50,949 nucleotides of DNA from Acidimicrobiales bacterium (GTDB lineage: Bacteria > Actinomycetota > Acidimicrobiia > Acidimicrobiales > Bog-793): the NCBI GenBank assembly GCA_035294085.1, contig DATGLP010000012.1, forward strand, positions 1 through 50,949. The letters are read 5' to 3'. The translations under genes were made by a program, and so were the position numbers. Positions 28,262 to 34,955 of this stretch are shown here, piece after piece. The notes below the pieces were generated by a model. The model was not told the origin of the DNA and ran no database searches. It saw only the letters and a list, made by a program, of their open reading frames with translations. The stretch's first letter is position 1. The number at the start of each line of letters is the position of its first letter.

Positions 28262-29053
28262 ATGCACGCCGTCCACGGCCGCGCCGCGCCACGGCGCGAG
28301 CGCTCGGCGCCCGCAGGCTGCACGGCGCCGGTCACGCCTGCCGTGCCCTACTCGGTGCGCGTCAGCCCGCGGGCCAAGCACGTGCGCCTCACCCTGAGCC
28401 CGCACGACGGCCTCACGGTCGTCCTCCCGCGAGGCGTCGATCCCACGACGGCCCCCGGGGCGATCGAGAGCCGGCTCGCCTGGCTGCGCCGAGCGCAGGC
28501 TCGCCTCGGGCTCGACGACGCCGCGCTGCGCGAGCTGCAGGTGCGCCACGAGCGGCCCACGCAGCTGGCGCTGCGCGCCCTCGGCGAGACCGTCGTGATC
28601 GAGTACGCGACCCCGTCGCACCGAGCCGCGCAGGCTCGCTGCATCGGGCACGGGCCCGGGCGCCTGCTGGTCACCGGGCGCAGCGCCGACCCGGACGCCA
28701 TCGCGGCTGCGCTGCGCCGCTACCTCGCGCGCCGCGCCCGCGCTGCGCTCGAACCCTGGCTCCGCCGGCTCGCGGCGGCACGCGACATCGCGGTGCCGGC
28801 GGTGGTCGTGCGCGCCCAGCGGACCCGGTGGGCCAGCTGCTCGGCGCGCGGGGTCATCAGCCTCAACCGCAACCTGCTCTTCCTGCCGGAACCGCTGGTC
28901 ACCTGCGTCTTGCTCCACGAGCTGTGCCACCGTCTCGAGCTCAACCACTCCCCGCGCTTCTGGCGCCTGCTCGCCGAGCAGGTGCCCGATCTCGCCGAGC
29001 GCGACGCCGAGCTCGCCACCGCCTGGAAGCTCGTCCCGCGCTGGGCGCGCTGA
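28262..29053 (+). CDS. YgjP-type metal-dependent protein (SprT/M48-like fold)
   Basis: The C-terminal half has the DUF45/YgjP pattern: QRTRWASCSARGVISLNRNLLFLP, then the zinc motif HELCHRLELNHSPRFWRLL (H-E-x-x-H with a third His six residues later). The N-terminal half (YSVRVSPRAKHVRLTLSP and so on) is the usual beta-rich region. Family members are putative metallohydrolases; YgjP of E. coli is reported to act on nucleoside phosphates. The start is uncertain: ATG 28262 gives 263 aa, while GTG 28343 gives 236 aa, nearer the usual length. Confidence 0.82.
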   Translation: MHAVHGRAAPRRERSAPAGCTAPVTPAVPYSVRVSPRAKHVRLTLSPHDGLTVVLPRGVDPTTAPGAIESRLAWLRRAQARLGLDDAALRELQVRHERPTQLALRALGETVVIEYATPSHRAAQARCIGHGPGRLLVTGRSADPDAIAAALRRYLARRARAALEPWLRRLAAARDIAVPAVVVRAQRTRWASCSARGVISLNRNLLFLPEPLVTCVLLHELCHRLELNHSPRFWRLLAEQVPDLAERDAELATAWKLVPRWAR

Positions 29054-29101
29054 CCGTGCCCCGGCGCGCGCGCCGGTGCCGGGAGCTGGCAGACTGAGGT
29101 A

Positions 29102-29464
29102 ATGGCACGTGCTCATCCGGTCGAGCGGCGGTGGTTCCCGACCGGCGCCCCCCAGACCCTCCAGATCGCCGCGGCGCTCCTCTACTGGAACGCCGCGCTC
29201 GGTCTCATCCTCGGGATCGCCGGCGGCGGCGTGGCGGAGGTCCTCCTCGTCGTCGTCGATGCCGCGGGCGCCTTCGGGATCGCCAACGCGCGCAGGTGGG
29301 GCTACTACCTGGCGCTCCTCGGCGCCGTCGTGCCGATCGTGCTCCTCGTCGCGTTCGGTGCCCTCCTGTCGAGCGGCATCCTGAGCCTCCTGTTCGAGGT
29401 GGCCCTCGTCGCCCTGCTCCTGCATCCCCAGAGCCGCTCCTACTACAAGACCTGGTTCCGCTGA
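29102..29464 (+). CDS. Small membrane protein (120 aa)
   Basis: Predicted integral membrane protein with about four helices: residues about 17-38 (LQIAAALLYWNAALGLILGI), 42-60, 68-86 and 88-108, ending in a charged HPQSRSYYKTWFR tail. A GAGG lies 3 bases before the ATG. No enzymatic motif is present. It is immediately upstream of, and probably co-transcribed with, the menaquinone methyltransferase gene. Function unknown. Confidence 0.75.
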   Translation: MARAHPVERRWFPTGAPQTLQIAAALLYWNAALGLILGIAGGGVAEVLLVVVDAAGAFGIANARRWGYYLALLGAVVPIVLLVAFGALLSSGILSLLFEVALVALLLHPQSRSYYKTWFR

Positions 29465-29475
29465 GCAAGCGAGCG

Positions 29476-30222
29476 GTGACCGATCCTCCGGCTGCCGCCT
29501 CGCCACCGGGCAACCTCCCCACCGGCGACGAGAAGGCTGCGATGGTGGCCGCGCTCTTCGACACCATCGCCCCCCGCTACGACCTCCTCAACCGCCTCAT
29601 GAGCCTCGGGATGGACAGCGGGTGGCGCCGGCGCGCACTCGACGAGCTGGGCCTCGCGCCGGGGGCGCTCGTCCTCGACCTCGCCTGCGGGACCGGCGAC
29701 CTCGCGCGCGAGCTGGCGCGCCGGCACTACCGGGCCGTCGGCGCGGACCTCTCCGCCGCGATGCTCGCCGCCGCCGGGGCCCTCGGCGTGCCGCTCGTAC
29801 GGGCGGACGCGGCGGCGCTGCCCCTGCCGACCGGCCGGTTCGACGGCGTGGTGAGCGGCTTCTCCGTGCGGAACTTCGCGGCGCTCGAGGCGGTCCTCGC
29901 CGAGGCGGCGCGCGTCCTGCGGCCGGGCGGGCGCCTCGTCCTGCTCGAGGTCGACGTGCCGCGCTCGGCGCCGCTCCGGCTCGCGCACGGCCTCTGGATG
30001 GCCTGGGTGGTGCCAGCCCTCGGCGCGCTCTTGTCCGACGCCGCCGCCTACCGCTACCTCCCCCGCTCCCTCGCCTACCTGCCTGCTCCCGAGGTCCTCG
30101 CCGCCCGCCTCGAGTCCGCCGGCTTCACGGACGTCGCCCGGCGCCGCCTGGCCGGCGGCCTCGCCCAGGTGGTACGGGCGACGCGCGCCGGTCCGGCCCT
30201 GCTCGCCGACCCACGGCCGTGA
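29476..30222 (+). CDS. menG: Demethylmenaquinone methyltransferase
   Basis: This SAM-dependent methyltransferase carries out the last step of menaquinone synthesis (UbiE/MenG family). The 248-aa protein has FDTIAPRYDLLNRLMSLGMDSGWRR, a family hallmark, the SAM loop LDLACGTGDLA, FDGVVSGFSVRNF and VLRPGGRLVLLE, plus the YRYLPRSLA segment. The GTG at 29476 is chosen; a CTG at 29461 would form a CTGA overlap with the upstream gene and add five residues. An isochorismate synthase gene follows directly. Confidence 0.92.
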   Translation: MTDPPAAASPPGNLPTGDEKAAMVAALFDTIAPRYDLLNRLMSLGMDSGWRRRALDELGLAPGALVLDLACGTGDLARELARRHYRAVGADLSAAMLAAAGALGVPLVRADAAALPLPTGRFDGVVSGFSVRNFAALEAVLAEAARVLRPGGRLVLLEVDVPRSAPLRLAHGLWMAWVVPALGALLSDAAAYRYLPRSLAYLPAPEVLAARLESAGFTDVARRRLAGGLAQVVRATRAGPALLADPRP

Positions 30223-31538
30223 GCTCGCCGGCGCGTCTCGTGCGCGGCGGCGAGCGCAGCGAGATCCCCCCCGGCGCGCTCAGGTGGTACGCGGGCGAGG
30301 TCGAGGAGGACGCGCTCGCGCCGGCCCGTGCGCACGCCTACGCGACGGGCCGGGTGCTCGAGGGCGAGTGGCTCTCGGTGCTCACCTGGGGCGAGGCGGC
30401 GCGCCTCGAGCTTCGCGCCGGCCTCGCCCGACCCGGCGCCGCACGCAGCGCCGTCGAGCTCCTCGCCGCCATCCCGGGCGCTCCCGGCGGCCTCGGCGAG
30501 CGCAGCGGCGGGCCGATCGCGCTCGGGGCGCTGCCCTTCAGCGGCGAGGCCCCGGGCGAGCTCGTCCTCCCCGCTGTCGCCCTGGTCGCGCGCGCCGGGG
30601 CGGCGCCGTTCGCGATCGTCGTCGCACCGCCGGACGCGCTCGGCGAGGCGCGTGCGCGCTTCCCCCTCGCCCCGGGCGCCGCGCCGCCCTCGGTACCGGA
30701 CGCCAACGAGGCGCCGGACGCCTTCCGTCTCGCCTCGGCTCGTCCCCACGCCGACTTCCGTCGTCGCGTCCTCGAGGCCGTCCGGGCGGTCGAAGCCGGG
30801 GAGCTCGCCAAGGTGGTTCTCGCCCGCGAGGTCGTCGTACGGGCCAACCGGCCCTTCCGCCAGGCCGCGCTCCTCGAGCGCCTCCGAGCGCTCCACCCCT
30901 CCTGCCTGGGCTTCGCCGTCGACGGCTTCGTGGGGGCGAGTCCCGAGCTGCTCTGCCGCGTCGACGGCGCGACGGTGACCTCGCAGCCCCTCGCGGGGAC
31001 GACGCCGCGAAGCGGCGACCCCGACGAGGACGCACGCCTCGCTCGGGCCCTCCGGGACTCGGCCAAGGAGCGTCGCGAGCACGCCTTCGTGGTCGAGGCC
31101 ATCGCCGCCGGCCTGGCGCCGTTCTGCCGCACGGTTCGAGCCGAGGAGCGTCCGCACCTGCTCGAGCTGCGCAACGTCGCCCACCTCGCGACGCGCGTCG
31201 AGGGCGAGCTGGCGAGCAGCCCGCGCCCGAGCGCGCTCGAGATCGCCGCCGCGCTCCACCCGACGCCCGCGGTCGGCGGCACGCCGCGCGACGCCGCGCT
31301 CGAGTACCTCGCGAAGCACGAGGACCTCGAGCGCGATCGGTTCGCCGGGCCCGTCGGCTTCGTCCAGGCGTCCGGCGACGGGGAGTTCTGGATCGGCATC
31401 CGCTCCGCGCTCGTGCGAGGCACGACGGCTCGCCTGTTCGCCGGCGTCGGCATCGTCGCCGGTTCCGACCCCGACGCCGAGCTCGCCGAGACGCAGCTCA
31501 AGCTGCAGGCGCTCCTCGCCGTCGCCGTGCGCCCCTAA
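30219..31538 (+). CDS. menF: Isochorismate synthase (menaquinone branch)
   Basis: MenF converts chorismate to isochorismate, the entry to menaquinone synthesis. The 439-aa protein has a chorismate-binding domain: LAKVVLAREVVVRA with the catalytic lysine, GFVGASPELLCRVDGATVTSQPLAGTTPR, DSAKERREHAFVVEAI, LHPTPAVGG and GFVQASGDGEFWIGIRSA. The GTG start overlaps the menG stop (GTGA). The stop codon is unusual: its T belongs to the CT core of the IS110 insertion site and its AA is the first two bases of the inserted element. Without the insertion the stop would read TAG. Confidence 0.93.
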   Translation: MSSPARLVRGGERSEIPPGALRWYAGEVEEDALAPARAHAYATGRVLEGEWLSVLTWGEAARLELRAGLARPGAARSAVELLAAIPGAPGGLGERSGGPIALGALPFSGEAPGELVLPAVALVARAGAAPFAIVVAPPDALGEARARFPLAPGAAPPSVPDANEAPDAFRLASARPHADFRRRVLEAVRAVEAGELAKVVLAREVVVRANRPFRQAALLERLRALHPSCLGFAVDGFVGASPELLCRVDGATVTSQPLAGTTPRSGDPDEDARLARALRDSAKERREHAFVVEAIAAGLAPFCRTVRAEERPHLLELRNVAHLATRVEGELASSPRPSALEIAAALHPTPAVGGTPRDAALEYLAKHEDLERDRFAGPVGFVQASGDGEFWIGIRSALVRGTTARLFAGVGIVAGSDPDAELAETQLKLQALLAVAVRP

Positions 31539-31545
31539 TGGGAGC

Positions 31546-31725
31546 GGAACGGCCTCCGGTGGGAGGCTGGTCTCCGAGCCACCTGGCGGTGAGCACTGCG
31601 TGCTCCCGAGCTTCGAGCTCTACTGCTAGAGCGTGCCCCGCCAGGCGGTGAGGAGTTGGACGGCTGGTGGGGTGTCGTGCCTCGAGCACTGATCCATTAG
31701 GTCGCCGCATCACTCCTCGGGCTCG
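31546..31725 (+). ncRNA. Predicted IS110 bridge RNA with readable donor and target guides
   Basis: The left non-coding end folds into the three modules known for IS110 bridge RNAs. A 5' stem-loop: GCCTCC/GGAGGC, 31552-31567. A target-binding loop: outer stem CCTGGCGG (31582-31589) with CCGCCAGG (31638-31645), apical hairpin GAGCT-TCG-AGCTC (31608-31620). A donor-binding loop: outer stem GAGGAGT (31650-31656) with ACTCCTC (31712-31718), apical hairpin GTGC-CTCGA-GCAC (31677-31689). Guides: left target CGTGCTCCC (31599-31607), right target CTGCTAG (31623-31629), left donor GTGGGGTGT (31667-31675), right donor CCATTAGG (31694-31701). Ends are approximate. Confidence 0.8.
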
Positions 31726-31751
31726 TCGATGGTCGAGAGAGAGGAGGAGCG

Positions 31752-32966
31752 GTGCTCTTTGTCGGAGTGGACTGGGCCGAGGACCACCACGAGTGCTGCG
31801 TGCTCGCCGAGGACGGAGCGGTGCTCGCCAAGCGCCGGGTCGCCGACAGCGTGGTCGGGATCTCGGAGCTCCACGAGCTCGTCGCCGAGCACGCTGCAGA
31901 CGAGGAGGAGATCGTGGTCGGCATCGAGACCGACCGCGGCCTGCTCGTGAACGCGCTGGTCGCTGCCGGCTATCAGCTCTATGCGATCAACCCGATGGCG
32001 GCTGCCCGCTATCGCGAGCGTCACGCCGTCTCGGGCGCGAAGTCCGACGCCGGCGATGCGAAGATGCTCGCCGACCTGGTCAGGACGGACCGCCACAACC
32101 ACCGCCCGATCGCCGGGGACTCCGAGCTCGCCGAGGCCGTGAAGCTGCTGGCGCGGGCGCACCAGTCGGCGATCTGGGGCCGCCAGCGTCAGGTGAACGC
32201 GCTCCGCAGCGCGCTGCGCGAGTACTACCCCGGTGCACTCGTCGCCTTCGGCACCGACCTGTCGAGCCGAGACGCGCTGGCGGTGCTCGAGATCGCTCCG
32301 ACCCCCGAGCTCGGACGCCAGCTGTCGCGCTCGAAGATCGCCGCAGCACTGCGCAGAGGCGGCAGGACGCGCAACCTCGAGCGTCGCGCCGCAGCGATCC
32401 AAGCGGCGCTGCGGGCCGAGCACCTCGAAGCTCCGGCGACGCTCACCATGGCCTCTGGCACGATCGCCCGCTCGGCCGTCGCCCTCATCAAGGCGTTCAA
32501 CGCTGAGATCGACGCCCTCGAGCACGCGCTGTCAGAGCATTTTGACAAGCACCCGGACGCCAAGGTCGTCCGCTCCCAGCCAGGACTCGGGACGGTCCTC
32601 GGCGCCCGGGTGCTCGGCGAGTTCGGTGATGACCGGACTCGGTTCGCCAGCGCCAAGTCTCGCAAGAACTACGCCGCCACGTCGCCGATCACCAAGGCGT
32701 CTGGCCGCAGCTTCGTCGTCCTCGCGCGCCATGCGAAGAACCGACGCCTTGCCAGCGCGTGCGACCAGTGGGCGTTCTGCGCCCTCACCCACTCGCCCGG
32801 AGCCCGCGCCTACTACGACAAGCTCCGCAGACGCGGCAAGGGCCATCGCCAAGCGCTCCGCCAGCTCGGCAATCGCCTCGTCGGCATCTTGCACCACTGC
32901 CTCGAGCACGGTGAGCTCTACGACGAGAGCCGTGCGTGGCCACCCTCCATCGCGGCGGCCGCTTGA
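31752..32966 (+). CDS. IS110-family transposase (bridge-RNA-guided recombinase)
   Basis: The 404-aa protein has an N-terminal RuvC-like DEDD domain with Asp7 (GVDWAED), Glu59 (VGIETDRG), Asp99 and Asp102 (KSDAGDAKMLADL), a central coiled region, and a C-terminal Tnp20 domain with SQPGLGTVLGARVLGEFGD and ATSPITKASGRS, where the catalytic serine of this family is expected. The GTG start has a strong ribosome-binding site (GAGGAGG, 4 bases away). The frame is intact and the length normal, so the enzyme is probably functional. The stop TGA overlaps a possible -35 hexamer for the circular form. Confidence 0.93.
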   Translation: MLFVGVDWAEDHHECCVLAEDGAVLAKRRVADSVVGISELHELVAEHAADEEEIVVGIETDRGLLVNALVAAGYQLYAINPMAAARYRERHAVSGAKSDAGDAKMLADLVRTDRHNHRPIAGDSELAEAVKLLARAHQSAIWGRQRQVNALRSALREYYPGALVAFGTDLSSRDALAVLEIAPTPELGRQLSRSKIAAALRRGGRTRNLERRAAAIQAALRAEHLEAPATLTMASGTIARSAVALIKAFNAEIDALEHALSEHFDKHPDAKVVRSQPGLGTVLGARVLGEFGDDRTRFASAKSRKNYAATSPITKASGRSFVVLARHAKNRRLASACDQWAFCALTHSPGARAYYDKLRRRGKGHRQALRQLGNRLVGILHHCLEHGELYDESRAWPPSIAAAA

Positions 32967-32989
32967 CGGCTTCGGGCCGTGGGGTGTCT
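32963..32989 (+). promoter_or_regulatory. IS110 right end: hairpin, left-donor site and half of a junction promoter
   Basis: After the transposase stop there is a small hairpin (ACGGC-TTCGG-GCCGT, 32966-32980), the left-donor sequence GTGGGGTGT (32979-32987) and the CT core. TTGACG at 32963-32968 would act as a -35 element if the element circularises: joined to the left end it gives TTGACG, 18 bp, TCTAAT. Other IS110 elements are known to make the bridge-RNA promoter this way. Confidence 0.5.
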
Positions 32990-33167
32990 AGGAGGGATTG
33001 GCGAGACTCATCGCCGCTGGTGGGCGCGCTGATCGTTTCGGTGAGTGCAAGGCGACGCTCGCCTCCCTGGCTCGCTGTGCGCACGCGCTCAGCTCAGCTG
33101 TCCGGAACCCTCCGGAGCGCTGTCCGGACTCCTCCGGATTCGGTATCCGCTTTCGGCAGGATCGCGC

Positions 33168-33230
33168 ACCGTGGTCGACCAGGCGCTCGACATCGACACG
33201 TCGAAGGAGCTGAACCGGGGAGACTTCCAA
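33168..33230 (+). pseudogene. Remnant of an IS3-family orfA (3' end)
   Basis: The plus strand encodes VVDQALDIDTSKELNRGDF, the end of an IS3-family OrfA (compare NQALDIDMLRELKQRNL in the better preserved copy at 47032-47298, minus strand). The two share a 21-base exact match. Neither the helix-turn-helix part nor orfB is present. The surrounding DNA (32990-33368) has no intact gene and appears to be transposon debris at the left edge of the island. Confidence 0.6.
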
Positions 33231-33368
33231 CCTCGGACTGTTGCAGGCCGGCTGTCCAGTTCGTCTGCAAGGAGATCGAGCTCTCTGAGCTGTGATTGCC
33301 GGAACGAGCAACTACGATTCGCGCGTGTTCTCGTACTGCGTGCAGCGTGAGTCAGGGGGTCGGCGCCT

Positions 33369-34682
33369 TTGACGGAAGTGACGCTTCGCCGGCGGTCCGG
33401 CTTCCCGCCCCTGCCATCGCCGCGGCCGGAGGGCGCGCCTGCGGCCTTTCATGTGATGGCCAAGCCCACAGGGGCAATCTGCAATCTCGACTGCAGCTAT
33501 TGCTTTTATCTCGAGAAGGAGGCGCTCTACCCCGGCGCACGCTTTCGCATGCAAGAAGACACCATGGAGGCGTACGTCCGCCAGGTACTCGAGTCCCAGA
33601 ATGGTCCGCGAGTGACGATTGCCTGGCAGGGCGGCGAGCCAACGCTGATGGGGCTTGCGTTCTTCCGCCGAATGGTCGAAACCGTCGAGCGTTACCGTCG
33701 CCCAGGGCAGCGGATTCAGCACACGTTGCAGACCAACGCTACCCTTCTCAACGAAGACTGGGCAATCTTCCTCGCCGAGCACGGATTCCTGGTCGGCGTC
33801 AGCATTGACGGTCCACCGGATCTACACGACCGCTTTCGGGTCGATAAGCGCGGCAAGCCGACTTCGAATCGTGTCCTCGCAGGCCTCTTGGCGCTTCGTC
33901 GCCACGACGTCGAATACAATGTACTCTGCACCGTGCATGCCGGCAATGTCGGTGAGCCACTGCGGGTCTATCGATACCTTCGCGATGAGTGCGGAGCGCT
34001 CGTCATCCAATTCATCCCGATCGTCGAGCACCGGCCGACGGCAGCAGACGGAAGCGCTGTGAGCGAGCGCAGCGTCTCGCCGATTGCCTGGGGGGACTTC
34101 CTGATTGCAGTCTTCGACGAGTGGGTCGGTCGTGACGTCGGCGACGTCTTCGTCCAGACATTCGATGCCATACTCGGACCTGTTCTCGGCTTACCGGCTG
34201 GGCTCTGCGTGTTTGCCGAGACCTGTGGCGCCGCCGTCGCCCTTGAGCACAACGGCGACGTCTATTCCTGTGACCACTTCGTCGACCCCAAGCACCGGCT
34301 TGGCAACCTGCACGAGACGCATCTTGTTGAACTCGTAGGCAGTGATCGTCAACGGCGCTTCGGCAGGGCTAAAAGCGACAGTCTGCCTCGGTACTGCAGG
34401 GAGTGCGAGGTTCTCTCCGCATGCTGGGGGGAGTGCCCGAAGAACCGGTTCGCGCTTTCTCCTGATGGAGAGGAGGGTCTCAACTACCTCTGTGCCGGCT
34501 ATAAGGCATTCTTTCGCCGCGTCGATGCTCCGTTGCGGACCATGGCCGACCTCATCCGCGCTGGCCGTCCCGCTTCCGATATCAAGAGGCAGATCGCTGA
34601 GGCAAAGCGCAACGATGACTGCCCGTGTGGCAGTAGGCGGAAGGCGAAGCATTGCCACCAACGCGCCTCTTCCTCGGCCTAG
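33369..34682 (+). CDS. Anaerobic-type sulfatase-maturating enzyme (radical SAM, anSME) with SEC-C tail
   Basis: anSMEs oxidise a Cys or Ser of sulfatases to the catalytic formylglycine. The 437-aa protein has FHVMAKPTGAICNLDCSYCFYLEKE with the radical SAM cysteines at 38, 42 and 45, the WQGGEPTLMGLAFF motif, LQTNATLL, GVSIDGP, and a SPASM domain (GDVYSCDHFVDP, then CRECEVLSACWGECPKNRF) that binds auxiliary clusters. A SEC-C zinc motif (CPCGSRRKAKHCH, residues 418-430) is added at the C-terminus. The start is uncertain: TTG 33369 is used, GTG 33378 is possible. Three Cys-type sulfatases nearby are the likely substrates. Confidence 0.9.
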   Translation: MTEVTLRRRSGFPPLPSPRPEGAPAAFHVMAKPTGAICNLDCSYCFYLEKEALYPGARFRMQEDTMEAYVRQVLESQNGPRVTIAWQGGEPTLMGLAFFRRMVETVERYRRPGQRIQHTLQTNATLLNEDWAIFLAEHGFLVGVSIDGPPDLHDRFRVDKRGKPTSNRVLAGLLALRRHDVEYNVLCTVHAGNVGEPLRVYRYLRDECGALVIQFIPIVEHRPTAADGSAVSERSVSPIAWGDFLIAVFDEWVGRDVGDVFVQTFDAILGPVLGLPAGLCVFAETCGAAVALEHNGDVYSCDHFVDPKHRLGNLHETHLVELVGSDRQRRFGRAKSDSLPRYCRECEVLSACWGECPKNRFALSPDGEEGLNYLCAGYKAFFRRVDAPLRTMADLIRAGRPASDIKRQIAEAKRNDDCPCGSRRKAKHCHQRASSSA

Positions 34683-34900
34683 GCCGACCAGCCGCTTCAT
34701 CACCGTGGCCAGGCGGCGACGTCTCCGTGAGCGAACCCCTACCCGGGCATCTGGCGAGCCTTAAGAAGAAGTGATACGGGGGCTTGGAGCGTGGATTAGG
34801 ACTTGAAGGTGTGGCTTAGGCTGGCGAGCACGGGCGCGCGAATGCATCTCGACAGGACATCATCGATAACAGACGAGGCTGCAGCGCTGCGTCGTGTGCT

Positions 34901-34955
34901 GTCCTGCTTCCCCCATCGTGGGGGCTCGGACTCGCGCAACGGGTGGAGCAGTTCA
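34901..34955 (-). repeat. IS3-family terminal fragment abutting the sugar kinase gene
   Basis: These 55 bases match 47283-47337 at 49 positions in the same orientation. On the minus strand the fragment begins TGAACTGCTCCACCC, an IS3-like terminus, followed by a CCCCCACGATGGGGG hairpin. The first three bases (TGA) act as the stop codon of the PfkB kinase, so an insertion probably cut the end of that gene. The rest of 34683-34900 shows no gene. Confidence 0.65.

Larger units (their letters stand above)
31535..32989 (+). mobile_element. IS110-family insertion sequence, complete, CT core at both ends
   Basis: A DEDD transposase gene is flanked by non-coding ends, and both boundaries are a CT dinucleotide: 31535-31536 on the left and 32988-32989 on the right. 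Removing the element with one CT joins CGTGCGCCC-CT-AGGAGGG, an uninterrupted menF end. Sequences inside the left non-coding end match the element's right terminus (31667-31675 equals 32979-32987) and are complementary to the left terminus (31694-31701 pairs with 31534-31541), as expected for the donor guides of a bridge RNA. One repeat unit is about 1,453 bp. There are no terminal inverted repeats or long target duplications, typical of IS110. Confidence 0.9.

Noticed and set aside
31552-31567. The GCCTCC/GGAGGC hairpin as the menF terminator
   Set aside because: It lies inside the IS110 element and fits the first stem of the bridge RNA, so it did not evolve as the menF terminator, although it might reduce read-through.
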